Part shown: positions 28,288 to 36,795 of the stretch, one piece after another
Position numbering within the stretch: the stretch's first letter is position 1
Layout: the number at the start of each line of letters is the position of its first letter
Assembly (NCBI RefSeq): GCF_001314995.1
Contig: NZ_CP012938.1
Location: 6,138,001-6,202,000 of the forward strand
Source of the DNA: Bacteroides ovatus
Lineage (GTDB): Bacteria; Bacteroidota; Bacteroidia; Bacteroidales; Bacteroidaceae
Direction: 5' to 3'
Length of the DNA stretch: 64,000 bases
Translations under genes and position numbers: made by a program
Notes under the pieces: generated by a model
The model's input: the letters and a program-made list of their open reading frames with translations, nothing else
What the model was told of the DNA's origin: nothing
Database searches by the model: none

Positions 28288-28689
28288 TTAAAATGGATCT
28301 TCAAATGTTATAAGGTTAGAAGGTTTTGATGGTTCACCTCGACCGATCTCATTGTTTGCAAAAACACGAAATGCTACTGGAACTGCTCCAACTCTATTGT
28401 CAACGTGGGCTTGTATTATATCATCATAGGAAAATTGATTTTCGGCGTTTCCTTGAAATATCCACCTAGCTGATTCTTTTTTTCTAAACTCAATACGATA
28501 GAATTGTATTCGTGACCCTCCATCGTTCATGGGTTTTAAAAATCTTAATTTACACCAATTGACATTTATGTCACAAGCACTAGGTCTTCCCGGAGGAGAA
28601 GGAACGTCAATTTTTCCAGCAAATGTAATTGTTGCAACTGTTAAGCCTAAACAAGCTAACAAGAAAATTCTTTTTTAAGGTGTTTTCAT
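28288..28689 (-). pseudogene. Fibronectin-III-like secreted protein with a stop codon at codon 5
   Basis: The mature part looks like one fibronectin type III domain: PSPPGRPSACDINVNW, a YRIEFRKK strand, FRVFANNEIGRGEPS. The natural ATG at 28689 reads M-K-T-P then TAA, and the frame continues KRIFLLACLGL into a normal signal peptide. Only a TTG at 28662 could start translation after the stop; it would give 124 aa with a shortened signal lacking its basic N-terminus. The gene therefore looks freshly inactivated or mis-sequenced, or uses an unusual start. It is divergent from another gene with a 5' lesion. Calling the domain FN3 is an inference from the strand pattern. Confidence 0.6.
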
Positions 28690-28790
28690 ATTATTTTTAT
28701 TTTGTTTGGTATAAAAATGCAGGTATTCTTTGCAAAGATAATAACTATTTTCGCAAATAATTATCATTAATTATTTAAAAATACACACTT

Positions 28791-29917
28791 ATGAAAACAA
28801 ATGCTCAACTTTTATTGCTTTTAATTGGCATATTTTTTTTAGTTGTAATAGCACGGTCAAAAATCAGATCATCCCTATTTCAAATATAGATACAGATTTT
28901 CCTGTTACCGAAAAATTGGAATTTAAGCCTTTTAATAAGTTTGACATTTTTGAAAGGGGCTTCTGTATGATTGATGACTCTATACTATGGTCTGTCGAAG
29001 AGAATGAGGAGAATTTTGGATTTTGCTATGATTTAAATACTGGAAAGAAATTATCTACAATAGCATCAAGAGGAAGAGCGGCCAATGAATTAACAGAATT
29101 AGAAGATTTTCAAATAATAGGTGATTCCGTTCAACTTTATGCATATCCAAATATGATAAAAACTTTCGGCAAGAGAGACATTATAGATAATGTGCCTATG
29201 GGTGAACGAAAATTTACTGTGACAATAGTTCCGGATAGTATTTGGGTACGTCGAATGGTTAAGCTTCCCAATGGTTTTGTCCTTGCAACCTTAATGCCAG
29301 CTTTTTCTGAAAGCGAAAAAGTGGAAATGAACGAATTTAATCAGAAATCGATTGCTATATTTAATAATAAGGAAGCAAAATTTTATGAAACAATAAATTA
29401 TGAAAGTTTTGATATTGGAAAAGCAAAAGATATGGAACTGTCTGCAAATGATCTAATAAAATGTGCTTACGCTGATGGTTCTATTGAAGTAAAAGGAAAT
29501 GATATGGCTGTTTTTTATGCAAGTAATCAGTTTATATTGTATATATTTGATGTCAAGAATGGAAAGGTAGTAGGTGAAAAAAGATACACGAAAATGCAGC
29601 GCGAAGAGGTAAGAAGTAAAACATTTGCGTCACTTAATACGATGAATGAAAAACATATAGGAATTGAATCAATGAAACTTAATGATAAATATATTCTATG
29701 TGATGTTAAAGGCTATTTTAGCGAAGAGGATAAAGATTCAAAACTAATGAAAGAAGCAATATTTGTATTTGACTGGCAGTTAAACCCAATCAAAAAGTTT
29801 GATTTGCCAGATAGAAAAAATGGTTATTATGGACTATCAAATAATGGCCGTTCAGTGTACTTTTGCGAGTTTAACGAAGACGGGCTCACATTGTATAAGG
29901 CAGATTTAAATATATAA
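28791..29917 (+). pseudogene. Six-bladed beta-propeller lipoprotein, frameshifted at a run of eight T
   Basis: ATG 28791 begins a signal peptide (MKTNAQLLLLLIGIFF) that runs into a T8 tract at 28833-28840 and then leaves frame, stopping soon after at TAG. The other frame reads SCNSTVKNQ just past the tract, a proper lipobox, and continues to 29917. Nine T would join them into a 375-aa lipoprotein. The body has repeating strands (SILWSVEE, VQLYAYPN, IFVFDWQ, SVYFCEF) like the TolB-like six-bladed propeller lipoproteins of Bacteroides. With eight T no lipoprotein is made. Tract-length switching, mutation or a sequencing error are all possible. Confidence 0.7.
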
Positions 29918-29952
29918 TTTACTGCTTTTTTGTATTATTGGAATAAGAAATG

Positions 29953-29991
29953 GAGGAAGTGACAAATCAGCCTTGTACTTGCCACTTTCTC
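29953..29991 (+). terminator. Terminator-like hairpin after the propeller gene
   Basis: Thirteen-base arms GAGGAAGTGACAA and TTGCCACTTTCTC pair with one mismatch and one G-U, around a 13-base loop, and are followed by TATTT. It lies 35 bases after the stop at 29917. Confidence 0.5.
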
Positions 29992-30098
29992 TATTTCAAA
30001 ATAAAACTAGCTATCCTTGATTATTGACATATTCTTTTTTTCACATAATACTAAGCTGATGATTCATAGATGCCTTCTGTGAATAAACTGTGGTAATT

Positions 30099-31409
30099 TC
30101 ATTCTTCACTATCCTTCACCCTCTTCACCAAATACACATTTCCTAATCTCGTATGCTGTCGGCTGATACCTGTTGCGGTAAAAATTTGAGCCAGTTGGAT
30201 AGGTGTACAACTTCGTAGTGCGGCGGGAAATCTCTTTTTTAATTCCTGATGAATAATAGCGGCGGAGAGTGACAGACAATCCGACTCATTCAATGTGGCA
30301 GGCGCGTATGTGTTGCGCACAATGTCTTCTATAGGGTTGACATGATAGTATGCCATGTTATGACATTGCAAGGCGTGTTCTTCCTCCTTGTTAAACCAGT
30401 GGCGGGCACCTGCAAGCAGTTCCTCTTTCAGTTGGGCATAGATTTGTGAATGTTCAATTCCGGTACAGTCTATATCATGTTCCGCTTCAATGCAGATGAA
30501 TCTGCGGCTGCCTGTCGGATCACATAGTAAGTCAGTTCGGTTGCTCGTTCCGATGAACGAAGCGATACGAGGTAGCGACCGGAAATTTTTCTGATAGGCT
30601 TTGCAGATGTTGAGGCTGGACATTTGCATCAGATTTTTCAGTAATGGCATCTTTTGTGCTCCGAATTTGTCAAATTCGTCCATGTTTAGTAATCCCATCT
30701 CGGCAAGGAGACGTTCGGGATTGCCTTGTGCGGTTAGTTTCAGATTATCCGAATAATAACGGGCTAGTTGTGGTGGCATCAGCATACGGCAGAAAGTAGA
30801 CTTGTGGCGTCCTTGTTCTTCACTGATAAGTATCGGAGCCACGCTGTTTGCTTGTGTTTGAGTTACTCCCAGCCATTGGGCGGCAAGTCCGAGCATCCAG
30901 GTATGAAAGCTTTTTATCCATAGAGGAATGTCAGATATCCGCTTCGCTAAGGGCTTTAACCGATCTGTTCCGTCCCAGGCAGGTAGTTCGTTCATATAAA
31001 GCCGGAAAGGGTGGTAACTTTCCACTTGGGTAGAATAGATATATCTTTGAAGATCCTTGTCCCAGCAGTTGATACCTTCTTTGTGAGTTTCCAGACAGAA
31101 AGTATTCAGTTCTCGCTTGTCTATGCGGCAGAAAGGAATGTCTCGTTGTCCGGATGGTCGGAATTCGGTTTCTTCAGTGAGCAGGTTGTAGCGGAAGTCA
31201 TATCGCTCTTTTAAAAAGTCAATCACTTGTTGTGTTAGAAGGACGGGTTGTTTATGTACTTCTTGCTTATATGCTTCCTGTTCATCTATTTCTTGCATTT
31301 TCGGTACGTTCTTTGACGTATTCGTTGAAACGATGACGTTTGACGATTCTTTCATCAATACTCGTATTTTTTTCGCCAAACGTTTCGAGTGATATTCTAA
31401 TGTCTTCAT
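30099..31409 (-). CDS. VirE/VapE-like ATPase with DUF3874-type C-terminus
   Basis: The 436-aa protein matches the VirE (VapE) group found on Bacteroides accessory DNA. The core (about residues 130-350) has a degenerate P-loop, SEEQGRHKSTF, and an acidic Walker B region, LLNMDEFDKF; GTSNRTDLL and GSRRFICIE follow, as in phage and plasmid primase-associated ATPases. The C-terminal part (about 360-436, SCTPIQLAQIFTATGISRQHT) looks like the winged DUF3874 region. In Bacteroides this gene often stands divergent from an HU-like gene, as here, but an IS element now lies between them. The biological role is unknown. Confidence 0.82.
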   Translation of the reverse strand: MKTLEYHSKRLAKKIRVLMKESSNVIVSTNTSKNVPKMQEIDEQEAYKQEVHKQPVLLTQQVIDFLKERYDFRYNLLTEETEFRPSGQRDIPFCRIDKRELNTFCLETHKEGINCWDKDLQRYIYSTQVESYHPFRLYMNELPAWDGTDRLKPLAKRISDIPLWIKSFHTWMLGLAAQWLGVTQTQANSVAPILISEEQGRHKSTFCRMLMPPQLARYYSDNLKLTAQGNPERLLAEMGLLNMDEFDKFGAQKMPLLKNLMQMSSLNICKAYQKNFRSLPRIASFIGTSNRTDLLCDPTGSRRFICIEAEHDIDCTGIEHSQIYAQLKEELLAGARHWFNKEEEHALQCHNMAYYHVNPIEDIVRNTYAPATLNESDCLSLSAAIIHQELKKRFPAALRSCTPIQLAQIFTATGISRQHTRLGNVYLVKRVKDSEE

Positions 31410-31587
31410 ATTTTTCTTGTTTTTTAAATGAATAAATGTTGTTTTTTCGACCGGTTGATGCTGCTAAGGTATAACATGAAATATGGGGTTTGCAAGTATT
31501 TAACTAAGAAAATGTTTATTTTCTTCTGAAATGAAAAACAAGCTTTCTTATGCTGATATATCGTTACTTTGTCGTATCTTTAGTGCT

Positions 31588-32939
31588 CAGGGAAAACGCA
31601 TTATAAATCATGTAAAATAAGTTCCCATAAGAATTCATTATCCCACCCTGCTATTAATCTTTTTCTATTGATTGGTATCTCTCTTTTGTTGTTTCTTAAT
31701 GTAGCCAATGCAATTTTCGCCAGTACGGAGAAGTTTAATGCTGATATATTTCTTCTTCTGGTATTATCTTCATGGAAATTGACATCTAGCTGCCAATGTA
31801 GATTATTCTCAATTTCCCAGTGTTCTCTACTATTTTTAAGTATCTTCTGCGCATCAGGTTCCAAGGAAGATATAAAACATCTTTTTTCCACTGTAGTGCC
31901 TTTGTTTGTATTTCTGGTATTCTCTATATATCCGAAAGACTGTATATTTTTCCACTTCTTTCTAATATCTGCTCCCAGAAAACCAGGATCGTTGCAGCAA
32001 TAGCAGATTCTCGACTCATTCCTGCCATGTCCTTCTTCATGCGTCTCATATTTGTCAAATCGTACTGTTGTACCTTTTGATACAATACTTTCTGTTACTG
32101 ACAGTACTATTTCCTTTAATTTCGGTTGATTATCTTTCACTATAAAAATGTAGTCACCTTCTCCCTTTATGACTTTCTCTGCAATTGTACGCTGGCATCC
32201 TAAAGCGTCAATTGTAATAATACAATCTTTTATACACAACATATCTAATAATTCAGGAATGACAACTATCTCATTTTCCTTTTCTTGTGTACATAACTGT
32301 CCAAGGGAGATTCCCAGTTCTGTTGCAAATGCACTGATGACATGCAATTTGTACTTTCCCGTATTCGAATCAGGAAGCACTCCTTGTTTACGATGACGCT
32401 TGTCCTGTTCGGATTCATAGGCTCCTCGTATGGTTTTACCATCAATGGCTATATGCCCCGAATAACATTTGAGAATGCTTTGGACCCATTGCCTATAAGA
32501 TTCTTCAAATTTTAAAGGATCTAATGCCGAGAAAAAGCGATTAAATGTATCATGGGAAGGGATACCATTAAAATTGGAAAGCTTGGCTGCAAAAAAAGAT
32601 TCTTTACTTTTACCAAAGTCTTCTATTGAATTCCAAGTATCAGCGCCACATATAACAGCAGAAATTGCAATAAGAACAATGGTACTGGCCTGATGTTTTT
32701 TACAACGGTCTATCCGGTTATCTATCAATATTAATGAATCAGCAAATTCATGTAGGTTGCTGATCTCAATCTTTCTTTTAGTTTCTTGCTTCATTTTAAT
32801 TGTGATTTATAATCACGTAAATGTACTCAAATAATATTGTAAATGAAAGATAAATATCTTATTAATAAGATGAAAAGACAATATTGGTGTAAGATAAATG
32901 TATAAAAGATTAAGGAAAGAGTATAATGCGTTTTCCCTG
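31588..32939. mobile_element. ISAs1-family insertion sequence, complete
   Basis: The 1352-bp element is bounded by perfect 18-bp inverted repeats, CAGGGAAAACGCATTATA (31588-31605) and its complement (32922-32939). TTTAGTGCT is duplicated at both flanks (31579-31587 and 32941-32949). Reading 10 bases, the copies are CTTTAGTGCT and GTTTAGTGCT. One transposase gene fills it on the minus strand, its stop codon lying inside the left repeat. It is intact and appears recently inserted between the VirE-like and HU-HIG genes. Confidence 0.93.
31601..32794 (-). CDS. ISAs1-family DDE transposase
   Basis: The 397-aa transposase has a helical N-terminal domain of the DDE_Tnp_1-associated type (about residues 10-95). 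The catalytic triad sits in IAIDGKTIRG (first D, about 118), IITIDALGCQ (second D, about 195) and REHWEIENNLHWQLDV (E, about 325). The last motif continues into FHEDNTRRR, a family signature. Length is normal and there is no frameshift, so it should be active. The start ATG is 145 bases inside the right end of the element. Confidence 0.96.
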   Translation of the reverse strand: MKQETKRKIEISNLHEFADSLILIDNRIDRCKKHQASTIVLIAISAVICGADTWNSIEDFGKSKESFFAAKLSNFNGIPSHDTFNRFFSALDPLKFEESYRQWVQSILKCYSGHIAIDGKTIRGAYESEQDKRHRKQGVLPDSNTGKYKLHVISAFATELGISLGQLCTQEKENEIVVIPELLDMLCIKDCIITIDALGCQRTIAEKVIKGEGDYIFIVKDNQPKLKEIVLSVTESIVSKGTTVRFDKYETHEEGHGRNESRICYCCNDPGFLGADIRKKWKNIQSFGYIENTRNTNKGTTVEKRCFISSLEPDAQKILKNSREHWEIENNLHWQLDVNFHEDNTRRRNISALNFSVLAKIALATLRNNKREIPINRKRLIAGWDNEFLWELILHDL

Positions 32940-32960
32940 GTTTAGTGCTTGTTTAGGAAA

Positions 32961-33044
32961 AGCCGACTGGAGTTGTCCGGTTGGCTGACAATAGTTGACT
33001 GAACAGCCGATTCCAGTCGTCCGAATAGCCGATTAAAGTTGTCC
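32961..33044 (+). repeat. Four direct repeats at exact 22-bp spacing upstream of the HU-HIG gene
   Basis: Copies start at 32961, 32983, 33005 and 33027. The 18-base core is AGCCGAYTNNAGTTGTCC; copies 1, 3 and 4 fit closely, and copy 2 (GGCTGACAATAGTTGACT) is diverged. Two helical turns per unit would put all copies on one face of the DNA. The array ends 36 bases before the ATG at 33081 and begins 21 bases after the IS end. Confidence 0.75.
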
Positions 33045-33080
33045 TATGATGAAGTTACACATTTAAATTGATAAGAAGTA

Positions 33081-33719
33081 ATGGCTATTGTGTTTGATTG
33101 GTATGAAAATCCTAATGATTCTTCGGAAGAAGAAGCTGCGTTGCATCCGCGTATCTTTATGAATGGAAAGGTAGATACGGATACTCTTTGTTACAAGATT
33201 CATGACTACAGTTCGTTGACTGTGGGCGATGTAAAGAATGTGCTTGATAACTTATCGAAGATTCTCGGTGAGTCGTTGCGTGAGGGAAAAGAAGTACATA
33301 TCGAGGGGATCGGTTATTTTTATCCCACTTTGGAGGCTACGGGGAAAGTGACTCGCAGCACTCCGCATAAGACTAATAAGGTGGCTTTCAAAACTGTTCG
33401 ATTTCGCCTTGATAGTAATCTGAAAGGATATTTTGTGGGTGTTCGTGCCAGTCAGTCCAAGTATGTCCGCCATTCGGAGAAGGTGTCAGAGGTGGAGATT
33501 GATATGCTGTTGAAAGAATATTTTTCCGAACATCAGATGATGACCCGCCGTGATTTTCAGGAAGTGTGTGGTTTGGCACGTACTACAGCTAAAATGCATT
33601 TGGTACGTTTGCGTGGAGAAGGAAAACTGGTGAATATCGGTTTGCGCAATCAGCCGATGTATGTGCCTGCTCCCGGTTATTATGGCGTATCCAGAGATGC
33701 GGCACATCCTTCACGGTAA
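33081..33719 (+). CDS. HU-like DNA-binding protein with winged-helix tail (HU-HIG type)
   Basis: The 212-aa protein has an HU/IHF fold (about residues 20-125, with MNGKVDTDTL, LTVGDVKNVLDNLS and VHIEGIGYFYPTLEA). A C-terminal winged helix-turn-helix follows (about 140-200, EVEIDMLLKEYF, FQEVCGLARTTAKMHLVRL). HU proteins fused to a winged helix are a Bacteroidetes family of nucleoid-type or regulatory proteins. It faces away from the VirE-like gene. Four 22-bp repeats lie just upstream and could be its binding sites, which is inference. The IS insertion may have separated it from its original promoter. Confidence 0.88.
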   Translation: MAIVFDWYENPNDSSEEEAALHPRIFMNGKVDTDTLCYKIHDYSSLTVGDVKNVLDNLSKILGESLREGKEVHIEGIGYFYPTLEATGKVTRSTPHKTNKVAFKTVRFRLDSNLKGYFVGVRASQSKYVRHSEKVSEVEIDMLLKEYFSEHQMMTRRDFQEVCGLARTTAKMHLVRLRGEGKLVNIGLRNQPMYVPAPGYYGVSRDAAHPSR

Positions 33720-33736
33720 TGACTGTGAAGGATGTG
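33703..33736 (+). terminator. Hairpin over the stop of the HU-HIG gene
   Basis: CACATCCTTCAC (33703-33714) and its perfect complement (33725-33736) form a 12-bp stem with a 10-base loop that contains the stop codon. No T-tract follows, so it may stabilise the 3' end rather than terminate. Confidence 0.5.
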
Positions 33737-33827
33737 AAGAAGCATATTTCTTTGAGTAATCACACGAAACGGTTGATAGCTTGAGACTTGTCCTCATGTA
33801 AAGGGAATGAAAGAAAAGAAGCGAACC

Positions 33828-34838
33828 TTATTTCGCTATGTATTTTTTCATTCCTTCCGTGTAGAAAGTCTTGAACTCTCCATTTTCTCCACTATAAATA
33901 AAGTAGGCGTCAATCGTTGTATCCGCTTTGCAGAAAGCTTCCGCTTCTTCCAGTCCCATCACCATGAAGGCGGTGGCAAGGGCATCGGCAGTCATACAGT
34001 CTTTGGCGATTACCGTAGAGGACAAGATATTGTGTTGTACCGGATAGCCAGTTCTAGGGTCAATCGTATGGGCGTATTTCTTCCCATCCTTATAATAATA
34101 ATTACGATAGTTTCCGGAAGTTGCCAAGCCTAAATCTGTTATCTCAAGAATTGTCTGTAAGTCTTGGTTTACAGCCAGTGAATCGTCGACGGGCTTATTG
34201 ATTCCAATGCGCCACAAGCCTTTGGAAGGATTTTTCCCTTTCACTACCACCTCGCCTCCTATATCTACCATATAGTTTTTTATTCCCTTACGGTCGAGCA
34301 GTTGTGCAATTACGTCTACCGAATACCCTTTGGCCACGGCACTACAACTTAACATAGTACGAGGATCCTGTTTGATAACTTTGCCGTTATCCATTTTCAC
34401 TTTTTCATATCCGGTGATTTGTAACAGACTGTCTATCATTAATGAATTAGGAAAAGCACCTTTTTTGAAACCGAATCCCCAAGCATTGGCAAGAGGGGCT
34501 ACTGTAATGTCGAAAGCACCCTTTGTCTCGCGGGAAATTTCCATCGAGCGATGGAAGCATTTCTGGAAAAAACTATCAGTCACCAGCTCTTCATTGCGGT
34601 TGACGCGGCTGATAACAGAACTGTCGTTGAATGGAGATAGAGATTGGTCGAAGCGTTTCAGTTCAGCTTCTATTTCCGGTTTTAAGTCACCGTCATGCTG
34701 ATAAGTAATTTTATATACTGTCCCAAACACCAAACCTTTGACACTGTAATAGCCAACTTGTTGATTATGTCTGACTAATATCCAGATAGTTGCCAAAATC
34801 AGGAAAGCCAGCCAAAGGAAACTTTTTTTTGTTTTCAT
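33828..34838 (-). CDS. apbE: FAD:protein FMN transferase ApbE
   Basis: The 336-aa enzyme attaches FMN covalently to threonine in target flavoproteins such as Nqr/Rnf subunits. An N-terminal hydrophobic anchor (about residues 6-22) places it in the periplasm. ApbE motifs are LSPFNDSSVISRVNR, AFDITVAPLANAWGFG, SCSAVAKGYSVD, MVDIGGEVVVKG, YAHTIDPRTGYP and ADALATAFMVMG with the magnesium-binding aspartate. It is the last gene of a six-gene minus-strand operon, 30 bases after mntP. All family motifs are present. Confidence 0.95.
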   Translation of the reverse strand: MKTKKSFLWLAFLILATIWILVRHNQQVGYYSVKGLVFGTVYKITYQHDGDLKPEIEAELKRFDQSLSPFNDSSVISRVNRNEELVTDSFFQKCFHRSMEISRETKGAFDITVAPLANAWGFGFKKGAFPNSLMIDSLLQITGYEKVKMDNGKVIKQDPRTMLSCSAVAKGYSVDVIAQLLDRKGIKNYMVDIGGEVVVKGKNPSKGLWRIGINKPVDDSLAVNQDLQTILEITDLGLATSGNYRNYYYKDGKKYAHTIDPRTGYPVQHNILSSTVIAKDCMTADALATAFMVMGLEEAEAFCKADTTIDAYFIYSGENGEFKTFYTEGMKKYIAK

Positions 34839-34868
34839 ACGCTCTTCTATTTGATGAGAAAACTCGTT

Positions 34869-35450
34869 TTATTGAAGAAATAAATGTTCAATTAATATCT
34901 TTAGTCCGATAATGACTAGAATGATACCTCCCCATAACTCAGCTTTCAGTTTCCGGGCGATGCCGCAGCCACATTGGATACCAAAGATCAGACCGATGAG
35001 TGACATGACAAATGAAACAAATCCGATAATGCTGATAGGAGGGAGGATTTCGGTATAATCCTGAACTCCCAGAAAGGCAAAGGAAATGCCGATTGCCAAT
35101 GCATCAATACTTGTGGCTATTGCCATGGTCAATACCACTTTCGGATTTGCCGGATTGAACAGTTTACAACATTCTTCTTCTTTGAAAGATTCTAAAATCA
35201 TTCGTCCGCCTAAGAAGGCAAGGATTGCGAAAGCAATCCAATGGTCTACACTTTCTATAAGATGACTGAATGTCTTTGCACACATCCATCCGATAAATGG
35301 CATGATTGCCTGAAAAAAGCCGAAAGCAAAAGCCATGATTAGCATGGGTTTCCAACGGGTACGTTTCAAAATAATACCGCTTGCAATTGAGACAGCGAAA
35401 CAATCCATCGCCAGACCTATTGCAAGCAGCCAAATCTCTAGTCCTGTCAT
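34869..35450 (-). CDS. mntP: Manganese efflux pump MntP
   Basis: The 193-aa inner-membrane protein has six predicted helices arranged as two inverted repeats. Each has a conserved aspartate: GLAMDCFAVSIASG near the start and ATSIDALAIGISFAF in the second half. The family exports manganese. The 88-aa length of each repeat is normal. It sits 6 bases after the DUF6048 gene and 30 before apbE. No yybP-ykoY manganese riboswitch is visible upstream because it is internal to the operon. Confidence 0.95.
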   Translation of the reverse strand: MTGLEIWLLAIGLAMDCFAVSIASGIILKRTRWKPMLIMAFAFGFFQAIMPFIGWMCAKTFSHLIESVDHWIAFAILAFLGGRMILESFKEEECCKLFNPANPKVVLTMAIATSIDALAIGISFAFLGVQDYTEILPPISIIGFVSFVMSLIGLIFGIQCGCGIARKLKAELWGGIILVIIGLKILIEHLFLQ

Positions 35451-35456
35451 TGTATT

Positions 35457-36206
35457 CTAAAGAGGCAATTTATAAATAAGGGAATAAGTGATTCCCATGT
35501 TATTTGATTTAAACTTTCCGTAACCGGGCACGTACCATGGGTCTCCATATTCTCCGGTAGATGCTTTGGTTTTGTATTTCATACGTACCGACCACCCCAT
35601 GTTGAAGTTTTTGTAAATACGTACTTTGACGCCTAAAACGATTTCCAGCCATTGCACCGATCCTTTCATACCCAGATGGCTGAATGGCACACTTCCTCCC
35701 CAATAACCGTCTTCCAAACTGGGGTTACCTATTACATCTCCCCAGATAGGATCATCTGCCGGCATTGTGGAAACATCATATTTAAATGAACTGAATGCAT
35801 AGCGAAGTCCTGCATACAAGTAGCTATTCTTCTCTTTTTTCTTTGCCATGGTGTTGTAGTCCACACCGATTCGGAAGAATGGGGCCATTTTGCTCTTATA
35901 GTGTATGCCTGTTTCGCTCCAGGTATCTGTTCCTCCCATACCAAACTCAATAGTAGGGATGAATTTATTCTTGAGGTTAACGGCTACGCTGACTTCAGAA
36001 CTCATAAAGTCGCCTCCCAGCAGCTTGCTTCCAATGCCATATAAATCCACACCGACATACGTACCATTGTAGAGCGGAATGGTATCTATCTCGGCAACCT
36101 CTTTTTTCTTCTGATCTCTTTTGGGCGTTTGCGCCGGACGTTGCTGTTGTGCCAGCAACGGAAGCCCAATGCAAAAGAGCAGAAGCAGACTAATTAGTCG
36201 TTTCAT
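35457..36206 (-). CDS. DUF6048-type secreted beta-barrel-like protein
   Basis: About 249 aa with a signal peptide (MKRLISLLLLFCIGLPLLAQ). The mature part begins with a basic and proline-rich stretch, then amphipathic strands rich in Y, G and K (TYVGVDLYGIG, GLRYAFSSFKYDV, GWSVRMKYKTK) ending in YSLIYKLPL, a typical outer-membrane barrel end. I match it to DUF6048 from memory. The longer open frame begins at 36260, but ATG 36206 gives the signal peptide and overlaps the upstream DUF6452 gene by 17 bases, indicating translational coupling. It probably works with that lipoprotein in the outer membrane. Confidence 0.8.
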   Translation of the reverse strand: MKRLISLLLLFCIGLPLLAQQQRPAQTPKRDQKKKEVAEIDTIPLYNGTYVGVDLYGIGSKLLGGDFMSSEVSVAVNLKNKFIPTIEFGMGGTDTWSETGIHYKSKMAPFFRIGVDYNTMAKKKEKNSYLYAGLRYAFSSFKYDVSTMPADDPIWGDVIGNPSLEDGYWGGSVPFSHLGMKGSVQWLEIVLGVKVRIYKNFNMGWSVRMKYKTKASTGEYGDPWYVPGYGKFKSNNMGITYSLIYKLPL

Positions 36207-36774
36207 CAGGTGTGCGTTCTGGCCGATAATTATAGAATATCTGCAAGTTCTCGATTTCATTTGTATTGGCTTCTTTATTTTTTATATGAAGAGAATCTAT
36301 CTGGTCCGGCTGCCCGTTGCCATAGGGAGGAGGGTTACCCGGTCTTCCCGGTTTTCCAAATTTAGCGCTGATTATATTTTGTTTCATCATATAACCACAT
36401 TCCATGGACTGGAAATAAGGAGTATTTTGTTGTACAATGTATAATGTGTCAACATCTTTTTCTCTACGTTTGGGATCGTATCTGAATATGAACACAGTAG
36501 TGTCACTTGTGTATCGTAGTGGCAACATCAGGGTATGCACATTCTTTTCATTGTTCAGAATGATAGAGTCAGTGCCCAATGCTGTGATTGTTAATGAATC
36601 AAGCGTGTCTTTTAATGCAATAGTAGGATTATCCGGATTAATGGTATATATTGTGCAGTACATCATCGGACGTCCTGCCAATGAGCAATCGTTCTCATCC
36701 GAGCAGGCACTGTGTAAGCTGACTGCACCGCCAATGATAGTCAATATGAGAAAGATACGAATTAAATTCTTCAT
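36190..36774 (-). CDS. DUF6452-type lipoprotein
   Basis: The 194-aa protein has a signal peptide with a cysteine at the end of LHSAC, consistent with lipid modification. It is followed by the acidic SDENDC surface-export-like stretch. The body is beta-rich and has two further cysteines (MYCTIY, SMECGYMM) and a proline/glycine linker (KPGRPGNPPPYGNG). I assign it to DUF6452 from memory. Its stop lies inside the start of the DUF6048 gene, so the pair is translationally coupled. Function is unknown; the coupling suggests a two-protein outer-membrane unit. Confidence 0.78.
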   Translation of the reverse strand: MKNLIRIFLILTIIGGAVSLHSACSDENDCSLAGRPMMYCTIYTINPDNPTIALKDTLDSLTITALGTDSIILNNEKNVHTLMLPLRYTSDTTVFIFRYDPKRREKDVDTLYIVQQNTPYFQSMECGYMMKQNIISAKFGKPGRPGNPPPYGNGQPDQIDSLHIKNKEANTNEIENLQIFYNYRPERTPDETTN

Positions 36775-36795
36775 AGTCAGTTTATTGAATGTGAA

